A DNA stretch of 64,000 nucleotides from Shinisaurus crocodilurus (Eukaryota; Chordata; Lepidosauria; Squamata; Shinisauridae). The notes under the pieces were generated by a model. That model ran no database searches and had not been told where the DNA came from. It saw only the letters and a list, made by a program, of their open reading frames with translations. The first letter of the stretch is position 1. Every line of letters starts with the position of its first letter. The DNA lies in assembly GCA_021292165.1 (NCBI GenBank), contig CM037876.1, positions 285,856,521-285,920,520 of the forward strand, read 5' to 3'. A program made the position numbers and the translations under genes. Below, in pieces: positions 34,073 to 44,877 of the stretch.

Positions 34073-34252
34073 TTAATTTGAAGGTGCAAAGTCAAGGGCA
34101 TCTCTACACAGCTGTTTCCCCAGCTTCTGGTCAGGGGCTTTAATACTGAACCTGTCCTGAAGGGTAGAGCAAACAGTCTTGGAGAAAAACTCATAAATGC
34201 TATCGCATTCCCACATGCTGTGTTGACGGGCTGGGGACCTGTGGGCCTTCAG

Positions 34253-34345
34253 TATCCTGAAGAAGCCCATTGTTCACCGCCTTGATGGCTTTTTAGCAAA
34301 TAAGGCAGTATATAAATGTTAATAATAAATAAAATAAATAAAATT
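34253..34345 (+). mobile_element. L2-like LINE 3' tail
   Basis: TTGTTCACCGCCTTGATGGC, GGCAGTATATAAATG and (AATA)n. Confidence 0.5.
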
Positions 34346-34530
34346 AGGCAGGCACCAACCATTGTGGGGTTTTGGTGTCTGCTAAAAACATACCCTTTTC
34401 CAACAAGCATTCCCTGGAAGGTAATCTTGTCCTCTGTACATCGCTTAGAAATTTCTTTAATATAAGTGATCCATAAATATATCCATAAATAAATAAATAA
34501 ATGCCTAAGGCCAAAACAGACATTATTGTA

Positions 34531-34790
34531 AGGATGCAATCCTATGCATGTTTAGACAGAAAAAATAGATTCATATAGATTCATAGATTTAATAGAGTTG
34601 GAAGGAGCCTACAAGGCTATCGAGTCCAACCCCCTGCTCAATGCAGGAAACTAGAGGAGGGGTCTCCCATCCAAGTAACAACCAGGCTTGACCCTGCTTA
34701 GCTTTCCACACTCAGACAATAGTCCTACAACTGGGGAATGCTAGGAGTTGTAGGACTTTTTTCTGTCTAGTCATGCATTGGATTGTGCCC
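34531..34790. mobile_element. Family B MITE split by a SINE
   Basis: Left arm GGATGCAATCCTATGCATG, TTTAGACAGAAAAAA ends at 34565. The right arm resumes near 34714 (AGTCCTACAACTGGGG) and ends GCATTGGATTGTGCCCT. The interruption is the composite SINE. Confidence 0.75.
34566..34713 (-). mobile_element. Composite SINE: 5S rRNA-like head, CR1 tail
   Basis: On the minus strand the head reads GAGTGTGGAAAGCTAAGCAG, then GGTCAAGCCTGGTTGTTACT and TGGATGGGAGACCCC. This follows 5S rRNA across its A box (AGCTAAGCAGGGTC) and C box (TACTTGGATGGGAGACC). It then changes to TTTCCTGCATTGAGCAGGGG, GTTGGACTCGATAGCCTTGT and AGGCTCCTTCCAACTC, which matches the 3' end of the CR1 at 37632. It ends in TCTATGAATCTATATGAATC repeats. 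It is a short retroposon with a pol III-type internal promoter and a CR1 recognition end. Confidence 0.8.
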
Positions 34791-34820
34791 TAAGTGTGTG
34801 TCTAACAGCTAACTCTAGAG

Positions 34821-35078
34821 CAGGGGTTCTCAACAAGGGGGGAATTCCCCCCGGGGGGATTTTAGGGTTTCAGGGGGGGGAATTGGGACCACAGACTCAA
34901 ACTGTTGGAATACTGATCTTTCTACAAATTACAATTCTACAGATTGTACATAATCTACAGGACATCACACCTTATTGTACGGCACAGATTAAGTCAGACA
35001 ATCTTGGAAGGGGGGGGGATGACATTCTGACATACGGTAAAAGGGGTGCATGGGGCAAAAAAAGTTTGAGAACCACTG
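34821..35078. mobile_element. hAT-like element with perfect 8-bp TSD
   Basis: Left end CAGGGGTTCTCAACAAGG and right end GTTTGAGAACCACTG. CTCTAGAG occurs on both sides (34813-34820 and 35079-35086). It is 258 bp, with G runs near 34870 and 35010. Confidence 0.9.
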
Positions 35079-35217
35079 CTCTAGAGTAAACACAGGGCCC
35101 CATCCAGATCATAAAAGGCTCCTTACCCTTTATGTTAGGGTCCTGATTTGGATGGGGGGGGGGGAGCTGTGCCTACTTTGGAGTAAAAAAAATGAAAACA
35201 AGACATAGCTGCTAGAC

Positions 35218-35337
35218 CAGTGTTCTCCAACCTTGGGTTCCCAGATGTTTTTGACCTACAACTCCCAGCATGCTGGCTGGGGCATGCTGGGAGTTGTAGG
35301 CCAAAAACATCTGGGGACCCAAGGTTGGAGAACACTG
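35218..35337. mobile_element. hAT-like MITE, family A
   Basis: 120-bp near-perfect palindrome with ends CAGTGTTCTCCAACC and GGTTGGAGAACACTG. The flanks TGCTAGAC and TCCTAGAC match at 7 of 8. Confidence 0.9.
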
Positions 35338-35831
35338 TCCTAGACACTCATGTAAAGTTTTGGCCCTCGTTCCCCATCCCCCAATGGAAATACCAGGGTT
35401 TAATTAATTCTGCATGCCCCACCTTAACTCCCCCACAATTTTAGCCACATCTTCCCCTCATAGCCTCTGAGAAGAGAAGTGTGGGGGAGGGGGACCACAA
35501 AAGGTAAGTCCTTTCTGGCTCCCCTGTAATTTGAGAACTGGTAAGTAAAGACACTCCTAGAGTGCTGTGCTTCACTTCTCTATGCCACCCAGCATGTTAT
35601 GGCTCCAGAGTGAGCCAAGGAGTCCCAGAGGGAGGTAAGAAAGGAAGTGAGAGAACCTCTCCCGCCCTCAGAGGTTTGAGGTGTTATTGTCAGGGGTGTG
35701 GGAAAGAGATTTCAGTAGCAAGGGGGCGAGATTCCCAGCATCTGTTACATTACGCATATTCACATGCAAGAACAGGGTATTTTAATAAGAAAAACATTTG
35801 TTGTGACCTTTTATACACACAAGCATGCATG

Positions 35832-35856
35832 CACACACACACACACACACACACAC
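35832..35856. repeat. (CA)n microsatellite
   Basis: About 12 CA units, followed by CTCTCTCACACACACA. Confidence 0.95.
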
Positions 35857-36032
35857 CTCTCTCACACACACAATATCCAGAAATACTGATGCTCCTAATC
35901 ACATGTTGTAAGAAAAAGATGGAGGAGGGAGGTGACTGCCACCCTCTCCTCTCTAGAAAATCACAACTTTGCCATACAAGGCTGAGAAGAGGGGGAACCA
36001 GCCTCAAAGCCCTTCTCCTATGTTGCTGCTGG

Positions 36033-36714
36033 AACTGAAACGAGTCCTTGGTCTCGAGTCACGAGTCGAGTCATGAGTCTTTGGACCCGAGTCTTGAATC
36101 CGAGTCCGAGTCCTTGATCCAAAATGGTGACTCACAAGTCCTGAGTCACTCCCAAAGCTGACTCCACAAGTCCCTATTAAAATCAATGGGGTTCCCCCCC
36201 CCCAAAATAAGGCTACTTCAGATGTGTGGCTTAAATAAATTCTAGGCACAACAAGTGTGCCTTTTTATTTCAAAACTCTGCAACTGATTTTGACAAGAAC
36301 AAACCAGGCAGACAAACCCAAAATAACCAGGCAGGCAGAGGAGGCAGGGAACCCCAAAGCAGGCAGGCAGAGGCGTTTGTCTTGGACAATTCAAACTGTG
36401 GAACTGGTTAAGAGGAGACCAGGCAGGCAGAGGAGGCAGGGAACCTCAAACTGGCAGGCAGAGGCAGCCAAACTCAAAATGTCTGAAAGGTTGCATTTTA
36501 GGGAAATGATTTTTAAAAATAAAATCTTCGCCGGCGATCACACTTCTCTCCACTCCTTCTGGCACAGCCCAGGGATGTTGAAGAATCCTTGGTCTCGAGT
36601 CCCGAGTAGAGTCTCGAGTCATTAAAAATATTGGGACTCGAGTGGGACTCGAGTCAGAGGGGGGACTCAGTCTGAGTCACGAGTCGAGTCCTGGAGTCCG
36701 AGTCCCCATCCCTG
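36033..36714. repeat. GAGTC-rich repeat, family H
   Basis: GAGTC, often as CGAGTC, occurs dozens of times in 36033-36170 and 36590-36714 (e.g. CTCGAGTCACGAGTCGAGTC). The right end GAGTCCCCATCCCTG is the complement of a CAGGGATGGGGACTC-type hAT end. The middle (36300-36480) carries a partly repeated CAGGCAGAGGAGGCAGGGAA block. Both GAGTC blocks begin with CCTTGGTCTCGAGTC in the same orientation, so the second may be a direct duplicate. No left terminus was found. Confidence 0.5.
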
Positions 36715-36733
36715 CTACTTAGTAGTTTATTTA

Positions 36734-37100
36734 GGGCTCAATCCTAGATAATTGTAAGCCCCCAAACTCAGAAACTTATGAGCATCCTATGCAGAGCAGG
36801 GGAGCGGCAGAGGCCCTACATGTTTTGCTAGACAGGCTTTTTTGTCTGTCTAGCTGGGGCACGTTGGAGGGGGAGGGAAGGAGGCTGGAGCCTGACCTCT
36901 CCAGTCTCCTTTCCTCCCTGCCCACCAAAACGCCCCCTTCTCACCTTCACTGAGGTCGAGTTCCCACCCTCCGAGAGCAGCCAGCAAGGTTCTTTCCATG
37001 CCAGCCACGAGGGGGAGGGGAGTTGGAGCTGTCTCCCAGCTTGGATCGGGGAATCTGAAATATCCTAGGGCCAGCACCAGGCCTGTAGGCACCAGGGTAA
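36734..37100. mobile_element. Family K DNA-element-like repeat, right end missing
   Basis: From GGGCTCAATCCTAG, through GCTAGACAGGC, CTGACCTCTCCAGTC, TCCCTGCCCACCAAAACGCC and GAGAGCAGCCAGCAAGG, to ATCTGAAATATCCTAGGGCC. This order is repeated at 42175-42575, where both ends are present. Confidence 0.55.
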
Positions 37101-37129
37101 AAAATTAAAAACCCCAAGAAGAGTAACCC

Positions 37130-37631
37130 ACTAGTAGAAAATCAAGAATAAGCTACAACAGGAATATTCTTATCATAGAGTTGGAATGGGCCATTTAGGT
37201 CACTGAGTCCAACCCCCTGATCAGTCCAGGAATTCACTTTAAAAGCATCCCTAACAAATGGCTGCCCAGTTTCTGCTTGAATACCTCCAGCGACGTAGAG
37301 CCCACCACATCCCTAGTTGGTTTCATTGTCTGACTGCACTGACCCTTAGAAAGTTTTTCCTGATCAACTGAATTCTGCCTTCCTGTAACTTAAGCCCATT
37401 ATATAGTGTCCTACTGTCTTGGATGATAGAGAACTGGTTGCAGCCCTCTTCTGTGTGACAAAGATTTAAGTACTTGAAAAGTGATATCATATCTTCCTTC
37501 AGTCTGCTCTTCTCAAGGCTAAACATACCCAATTCCTTCAAGCTTTCCTCATAGGACTTAGTTTCGAGTTCCATGATCATCTCTGAACTTGTTCCAATTT
37601 ATCTGAATCCTTCTTCAAGTGTGGTGTCCAG
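37130..37631 (-). mobile_element. Older CR1 copy, 3' part
   Basis: On the minus strand the frame at 37323-37580 encodes [20 protein letters not shown], the CR1 C-terminal block, followed by the 3' UTR with TTGGACTCAGTGACC. Divergence from the younger copy is visible. It is continued on the other side of the insertion at 40732. Confidence 0.8.
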
Positions 37632-37724
37632 AATCATAGAATCATAGAATCATAGAAAAGTAGAGTTGGAAGGGGCCTACAAGGCCATCGAGTCCAACCC
37701 CCCTGCTCAATGCAGGAATCTAGG

Positions 37725-39419
37725 TCAAAGCATCTCTGACAGATGTCTGTCCAGCTGCACCTTGAATGCCTCCAGAGTGGGAGAGCCCACAACCTCCCTA
37801 GGTAGTTGATTCCATTGTCTTATTGCTCTGACAGTCAGGAAATTTTTCCTGATGTTTAGGTGGAATCTAGGTTCCTGTAACTTGAGCCCATTATTCCGTG
37901 TCCTGCAAACTGGGATGAACGAGAAGAGATCTTTGCCCTCCTCTGTGTGACATCCCTTCAAATACTGGAAGAGTGCGATCATATCTCCCCTCAGTCTCCT
38001 CTTCTGAAGGCTAAACATGCCCAGTTCTTTCAGTCTCTCCTCATAGGGCCTTGTTTCCAGTCCCTTTATCATCCTTGTTGCCCTCCTCTGAACCCTCTCC
38101 AGTTTGTCTATGTCCTTCTTAAAGTGAGGTGCCCAGAACTGGACGCAGTACTCAAGATGAGGCCTAACCAGTGCCGAGTAAAGGGGAATTATCACTTCCC
38201 GCGATTTGGAAGCTATACTTCTATTAATACAGCCCAAAATTGCATTTGCCTTCTTTGCAGCCACATCGCATTGCTGGCTCATATTCAGTTTGTGATCTAC
38301 CACAATTCCAAGATCCTTCTCACTTGTAGTATTGTTGAGCCAAGTGTCCCCCATTCTGTAACTCTGCATTTGGTTTCCTCTCCCTAGGTGCAGCACTTGG
38401 CATTTATCCCTATTAAATTTCATTCTGTTGTTTTCGGCCCAGCGCTCCAGCCTATCGAGGTCACTTTGAATTTTGTTTCTGTCTTCCAGAGTATTAGCTG
38501 TTCCACCCAACTTTGTGTCATCTGCAAATTTGATAAGCATTCCCTGTACCTCCTCATCCAAGTCATTAATAAAAATGTTGAAGAGCACCGGGCCCAGGAC
38601 CGAGCCCTGTGGTACCCCGCTCGTTACCTCTCCCCAGTTTGAGAAGGAACCATTGATAAGCACTCTTTGAGTCCGATTCTGTAGCCAATTGTGGATCCAC
38701 CTGATAGTTGTTCCATCTAGCCCACTCTTAGCTAGCTTACTAATCAGGATATCATGAGGCACTTTGTCGAAAGCTTTGCTGAAGTCCAGGTATATAATGT
38801 CCACAGCATTCCCACAGTCCACAAGGGAGGTTACCCGATCAAAAAATGAGATCAGATTAGTCTGACAGGATTTGTTCTTGACAAATCCATGCTGGCTTCT
38901 AGTAATCACTGCATTGTTTTCAAGGTGCTTGCAGACTGACTTCTTTATAATCTGCTCAAAAATCTTCCTGGGGATTGATGTCAGACTGACTGGCCTATAG
39001 TTCCCAGGTTCCTCCTTCTTGCCCTTTTTGAAGATGGGAACAACATTTGCCCTCCTCCAGTCATCTGGCACTTCACCTGTCCTCCATGATTTCTCAAAGA
39101 TAATAGACAGTGGTTCTGAGAGTTCTTCTGCCAGTTCCTTTATTACTCTAGGATGCAGCTCATCAGGCCCTGGGGATTTAAACTCGTTCAGAGTAATCAG
39201 GTGCTCCTTGACCATTTGCCTATCAATCTCAAGCTGCAATCCTGCCCCTTCAGTCTGCACTTCAGGTTTGCCAGGGGGGTCATAGACCCTCTTTTGGGAG
39301 AAGACCGAGCCGAAGTAGGAATTGAACACTTCTGCCTTTTCTTTGTCTTCTGTTATCAATTTGCCATCCTCATTGCGTAGTTGAACCACCAGTTCTTTCT
39401 TCTGTCTTTTACTGTACAT
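37725..39419 (-). pseudogene. CR1 ORF2, reverse transcriptase part
   Basis: 564 codons. The RT domain blocks are in order: KSPGPDELHPRVIKEL (81-96), NYRPVSLTS (140-148), SQHGFVKNKSCQTNL (175-189), IYLDFSKAFDKVPHD (209-223), SGVPQGSVLGPVLFNIFIN (267-285) and the catalytic FADD (298-301). The C-terminal block [19 protein letters not shown] (457-475) is typical of CR1. The enzyme copies the LINE RNA at a nicked target. The domain itself has no stop, but its link to the endonuclease is broken by a single-base loss, so the ORF2 as it stands is not functional. Confidence 0.92.
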
Positions 39420-40594
39420 GTATCTGAAGAAAGCTTTTTGTTGCTTTTAGCATTCCTCGCTAACCTTAGCTCATTCTCAGCTTTAGCCTTCCTGACACTA
39501 TTCCTGCAGTTCTGTGCTACCTGCCTGTACTCTTCCCCTGTAGCCTGTCCTTCCTTCCACTTCCTATACGTGTCCTTTTTTGTTTTCAGGTCATCTTTGA
39601 GTTTATTGTGAAGCCACATTGGCTTCTTCTGTTGCCCTCTGCCTTTTTTCCTTGTGGGAATTGTTTGCAATTGTGCCTTTAAAATTTCCTTTTTTAAAAA
39701 CTCCCACCCCTCCTGGGCTCCCTTTCTCGTGAGAGTCACTTGCCATGGGATCTTACTAATCATTGTTCTGAGTTTGTTAAAATTGGCTTTCCTAAAATCC
39801 AGGGTACGTGTTTGGCTACACTCAGCTTTTGCTTCCGTTAGAATCAAGAACTCAAGTATAACATGGTCACTTTCCCCCAGAGTTCCCGAAACTGCCACTT
39901 TATCCACTAACTCGTCTCTGTTGGTTAGAATCAGGTCAAGGATAGCCGATCCTCTAGTTCCTTCCTCCACTTTCTGTAGGAGGAAGTTATCAGCAGCACA
40001 GCTCAGGAATTTCTTGGAGGGGCCATGTTTGGCTGAATAAGTCTCCCAACAGATATCAGGGAAATTGAAGTCTCCCATTACTACCACATCGTGCCTCCTT
40101 GAAACAATGGCAATTTGCTTTTCAAAAGTTCCATCCTCATCTTCTCCTTGATTGGGTGGTCGGTAGTAGACTCCAACCGCCATGTTCGTTTTATTCTTTG
40201 CCCCCTTTATTTTAACCCAGATGCTCTCAATGGGGCTGCCAAGCTCCTCTTCCTGTATCTCTGTGCAGAGATACTTATTTTTAACATACAGTGCAACTCC
40301 ACCTCCCTTTCTGTTGCTTCTGTTCCTTTTGAACAAGTTATACCCTTCAATTGCTGTATTCCAGTCATGGGAGTCATCCCACCAGGTTTCAGTTATCCCT
40401 ATCAAGTCGTACTTGCCCTCATGTACCAAGAGTTCAAGTTCGTCTTGTTTATTGCCCATACTCTGGGCATTAGTATAGAGACATTGAAGACTATGTGCTT
40501 TATAGTCCAACTTTCCCCCTACATTTTGTGGTAGACTATCTATGGGCACCGCTGGAGCTGTTCTCTCCATTGTGGCATAGAGGCCTTCTTCCAT
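39356..40594 (-). pseudogene. CR1 ORF2, endonuclease part
   Basis: 412 codons. The apurinic-like endonuclease motifs are TNAQS (41-45), TETWW (68-72), YYRPP (143-147), GDFNFP (174-179), LDLIL (219-223) and SDH (242-244), in family order. The magnesium-binding residues N42, E69, D175, N177 and H244 are present. After residue 380 it reaches ARNAKSNKK and then leaves the CR1 frame near 39440, because one A is missing from an A run. The RT continues in another frame. Apart from this the domain reads open from residue 1, and upstream of it no ORF1 is seen. Confidence 0.9.
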
Positions 40595-40731
40595 TGGTAC
40601 CCCCGAGTTTATGTCTCCCTCCCCTGTTGGATTCAGTTTAAAGCCCTCCTGATTAAGTTCCTCATGCTGTGTCCAAACACATTCTTCCCAGTCCTTGTGA
40701 GGTGCAACCCATCCTTTGCCAGCAGTCCATC

Positions 40732-41250
40732 GGACACAGTATTTGAGGTGAGGTCTGACCAGTGCACAGCAGAGTGGAACTATTAGTTCCCATGATTTTG
40801 AAACTATACATCTATTGATGTAACCTAAAATTGCATTTGCTTTTTTTTTGCAGCCACATCACACTGCTGACTCATATTCAGCTTGTGATCAACTGCAACT
40901 CCAAGATCCTTTTTACACATACCATTGCCAAGCCACATATTGTCCATCTTATACCTGTGCATTTTAATTCTTTTTCCTATTGAAGAAATTTGCACTTGTC
41001 TCTGTTAAATTTCATTCTCTTATTTTCTTCCCAGTCTTCTAATCTATCAAGATCATTTTGAATTTTGTTTCTCTTTTCTATGGTATTAGCTATCCCACCC
41101 AATTTTGTGTCATCTGCAGATTTGATAAGCATTCTCTCCCCCTCCCCCCGCCTTGAACTCCTCTTCCTGTTGGGTTTTCCTGCCACAGAATCCTTATCAG
41201 TGCTCTGGGTTTATTAAAATCAGCTTTCCTGAAGTCCAAGGGAGTTTACA
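40732..41250 (-). mobile_element. Older CR1 copy, upstream part
   Basis: The frame at 40977-41186 encodes LIKSADDTKLGGIANTIEKR, with the F of the FADD box mutated to S, then the NKIQNDLDRLEDW block. GACACAGTATTTGAGGTGAGG follows on from the older 3' part at 37130. The end (41180-41250) changes to CR1 endonuclease-like sequence (TGGGTTTATTAAAATCAGC) out of order, so it is rearranged. Confidence 0.75.
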
Positions 41251-42174
41251 AAGGCGTTTTGGTGGTGCTTCGTTGTCACGTGCTTCCTTGGCTACTTAAA
41301 AGTGTTGTTAAAAATAGGATCATTTTGCATTTCTTGCAACTGCCTCCCAACACAGTCAATAAGTTTAAATACTGCGATATTGAATACTGCGATATCCAGA
41401 TTCTTCTGCTGCAGCAGTGATCTTACAGGTTTAAGATATCCAAGTACTTTTAGCATAGTTTCAATAAGGGAAGGAAAAAGAAAGACTACTGATCTGACTG
41501 AGAAATCCAATAGCTTCAGCTTTTAGATGACAAAATTTTTCACAAGGGGAAGAAGAGACACAGATTCATTTGAGCATGGAGACAATGGATTCTTCATCTG
41601 AATGTATAGCCGTACCGTAACTGAATCCAAGTGTCCAGACCATCGTACAATCAACAGGTGTTTTAAAGAACTGCCTTTATAAATCTGAGCAATATGCCCC
41701 TTCTTAAAAAAGAAAGATGTACAACTGTTCACACAAGTCAAAATATTTCTTCATCTCAGCTATACCCTCAATTGCATGTACTATTAGAAATGTGTGGGTA
41801 GATTCCACCATGGCACTGCCCCAATGTAATAGCATCTGCACCTTTAAGAAGAAAAACAAAGGCTTTCTTGTTGATTTCCTAAAACTTGCATAATAAATTT
41901 AACTGTTTGTAAATAATTTAGGAGGGGCAGAGAACATTTGGGGGGGCTGACCCCCCCCCAGCCCCCCTGGCTACAGGCCCATGCCTATGTGCCTCCTCTA
42001 CCCTTATGCCTGGGTTTTGTGAGGGGGAGCATTTCTCTCTGTTGTTTTTGCTCCAGTTGTGCCATTTGTTCCAGCTGAATCACCACAAGAGACACCCCCA
42101 CGGAAGGTGATACATCACCACTTCTCCTACACGTATATACACACTTTGCAAGACAACCTCCCCTTAACTCATTT
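41251..42174. other. Intergenic, unassigned
   Basis: AT-rich with short duplications such as ATACTGCGATATTGAATACTGCGATAT (41372-41398, a near-direct repeat). No family was recognised. Confidence 0.4.
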
Positions 42175-42575
42175 AGGGCACAATCCTACTGGGATGCCCA
42201 CAAGCCCCTGATCTCCGTCTCCCCATCCTCCCGCCCTGCATATTTCGCTAGATGGGCTTGTATGCCCATCAAACAAGCATATTTCGGAGCAGGAGGGAAG
42301 AAGGCTAGGAGAGGCTTCAGGATAGCTCATATCCTGGCCTCTCCAGTCTGCTCCCCACCCACCAGAACGCCATCTTTTCCCCCTCTCCAAGGTTGCTTTC
42401 CTGACCTCTGAGAGCAGCCTGCATGCTTCTTTCTGTGCTGGCTGTGAGGGGAACGGGGGTCAGAGCTCCAGTTCCCAGCTCTGAGGTCTGAGCACTGTCT
42501 CTGGCCTCGGATCTGGAAATCTGAAATATCCTAAGGCCCCTCAGACGCTGTCTAGGGGTCATAGGATTGCACCCT
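42175..42575. mobile_element. Family K DNA-element-like repeat, both ends
   Basis: Left end AGGGCACAATCCTACTGGG and right end CATAGGATTGCACCCTTA are complementary, giving family B-type termini, with a non-palindromic GC-rich middle shared with 36734-37100. The flanking bases do not give a clear target duplication. It carries no transposase. Confidence 0.6.
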
Positions 42576-42763
42576 TAGTTGTTATTCCCCAGGGTTTCTG
42601 TTCCCTATCCCTCAGTGACACAAGGCAAGTGAGAAAGGCCTGGTGCTCCTCAGAGAGTAAAGGAAGTTCTTTGACTCCTGGAGGGAAACAGCTAGGCCTT
42701 CTGAGATGGCTCCCTCAGGCAGCTAATTTTGGGTTTCTTGAAAGGACAGCAAATTCTTAAATA

Positions 42764-42821
<58 letters not shown>
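42764..42821. repeat. (ATC)n microsatellite
   Basis: About 19 uninterrupted CAT/ATC units. Confidence 0.97.
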
Positions 42822-43242
42822 GACTTTTTTTTACTGCCAGGGAAGGGGAGAGATGCTTGTGAGATTTTTTTTTGTTTTTGCCTGAGGTGCCAACATAACC
42901 TGAATGGCCTTTGTAACTATGCACCTTGATTGGGGGAGGGGCGCCTTTTGCTGCTTTGCCTCAGGCAGCAAAATGTCTCAGGCCTGCCCTGCTCACAGTC
43001 ACTACTAGTAGGAGGGCCACGATTTGTTACCTGATGACAGCTCTTAGAATAATAGGCTCAGTCAATTTATTTATTACGGTCATAGACCAGCAGGCGAATA
43101 ATAGGCTGGATTGCGTAGTGTATAAGCCATTGTCTGAACAGAGCAGATTATAAAGTCAAGTCTTTCTTCACATAGAAACTAATGTGTGGGAGAGGGAGGG
43201 GAGAGAAAGTTTCTACCTTTTACCTGGGAGAAAGCCATGCTG

Positions 43243-43302
43243 TCCGTGACCTATGGGAGTTGTAGTCCAACACATCTGGAGGGCACCAGGTTAGGGAAGA
43301 CT
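43243..43302. repeat. Single arm of family C MITE
   Basis: GGGAGTTGTAGTCCAACACA, TCTGGAGGGCACCAGG and TTAGGGAAGACTGAG. Confidence 0.65.
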
Positions 43303-43689
43303 GAGTGTACAAGCTTCACAACAGGCTCAGTGTTGAGAACAGCTCCATTTTCCAATGTGCAAAACTAGCCAATGGTTTGACTCAGCAGGCCTTTAGGGCC
43401 AGTTATGTAATACTGAGTTTGTGCTATAAAGGGCTTGTAATCCACGGATTAACGGCACAGGAGCCCAGAGCAGCTCATGCAACATCCTTATGTAGCATGC
43501 AGATGGTACACAGAGCAGCTCTCACACACAGTGAAGAAAAGCATTCTTGTGATGCAATCTGCACACCAGCTGAGGGCACTTTCCCTTTGGCACTCATTAA
43601 AGTTCACTGACATTGCTGAAAATACTGTTTTTGGAAAAGGATATATGCATGATATGTGAATGTTCTCACCACTGTGCTATACACGTGAA

Positions 43690-43767
43690 GCATTTATTTA
43701 TTTCATGTCATTTCTATGCCACCCAATAGTTGAAGCTCTCTGGACTGTTCACAACCCTTAATTCATT

Positions 43768-43812
<45 letters not shown>

Positions 43813-44170
43813 CATTATACTGTACCTGTCAATATTTCTTCTCCCAGGGTGGCTTACAAATAATCATCAAATAATCAAAGCAATAAAAAATAAATAAATT
43901 GAAAACCAAAAATACACCCAGCCACCCAAAATTACATCAAATTAAAACAGGTTAAAACAGCAAAAGCTAACACAAGCAGGGTTTTTTTTTTTTTTTTTTA
44001 ATATATGTATAGATGTCATTAGAATTCCTGGAGAAATAAAGGTTTTTGCCAGGTGCCAAGCAAACCGCCTTTTTTTGCTAGGTGCCAAGCATTCCAGAAC
44101 CGGGGTGTCACCACCAAAAAGGCCCTCTCTCTTGTTACCATCCACCTGACCTCAGAAGGCGGTGTTACCT
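43690..44170 (-). mobile_element. L2-like LINE tail and upstream part, with (AC)n
   Basis: TTCTATGCCACCCAATAGTTG, CTCTGGACTGTTCACAACCC is the reversed 3' end. An (AC)n run lies at 43771-43810. From 43980 to 44170, GGTGCCAAGCATTCCAGAAC and AAAAAGGCCCTCTCTCTTG resemble the coding end of the L2-like family. These may be two separate fragments. Confidence 0.5.
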
Positions 44171-44877
44171 GAAGAATGAAGATGACTTCAATGTATGTGC
44201 AGGCTCATGTGGGAGAAAGTGGGGGGTTTTTTGTGTGTGGATATTTATTTCATTTAAACCAACAAGCAAGTACATTGATCTCTCCTTTTAAACATATATT
44301 ATATTGTGGTTAATGGGAGTTCAATGGAAGATGTGCATAAATTCCAGTGCTTGTGCACATGATGGTATAGTCTTAGAGAATGTGTTCAGGTGGACGGCAT
44401 GAACAGGGAATCACACCCATGATGATCCATATTAAGCAAGCAATACACAAAATCCCCATGTGGATACCATCAATTTGTGCACATTTCCCTGCATATTCAA
44501 GTGAATTTCCCAAGGCAACTCACATTAAACCCAATACACACAATGCACACACAAATAAACGTCTAGCCCTTACGATTGTAGAAAACATCTGAGAAATTGT
44601 GGGCAGTGCCTGGTGAAATTTCGGAAGGCAGGGAAAGACCGAAAAGGTCTTTGAATGGTCGGCGGGGGCAGGGAGCAGCACATCCATGCGCTGCATGGCT
44701 TTCCTGATGGATGGCAGATCCAGAAGGCATGCAAAGCAAGCAAAAATATGCAAGTTTGCCTAGGTTGGGGTCCAAACTCACATACAACTAGTTTCATAAG
44801 GGCACAGATGTCTGGAAACAGCAGCCCTTGTCACCCATGTCACATGGCAAACCGCTTTCTGATCTTTTGGTGATCTT

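Larger units (their letters stand above)
37632..40731 (-). mobile_element. CR1 LINE, about 3.1 kb, 5'-truncated, nearly intact
   Basis: It ends at the right of the minus strand in several ATTCTATG repeats (37631-37655 as CATAGAATCATAGAATC), the diagnostic CR1 3' end. It encodes an endonuclease frame (39356-40594) and an RT frame (37725-39419) that overlap out of register. There is no upstream ORF1, so it is truncated at the 5' end. It is inserted inside an older CR1: the older sequence GGTGTCCAGA stops at the left edge and GGACACAGTATTTGAGG resumes at the right edge. Confidence 0.93.

Noticed and set aside
37323..40594. Host gene encoding reverse transcriptase-like protein
   Set aside because: Ends in CR1 terminal repeats, has the CR1 order of endonuclease then RT, and sits inside an older CR1. 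It is a LINE.
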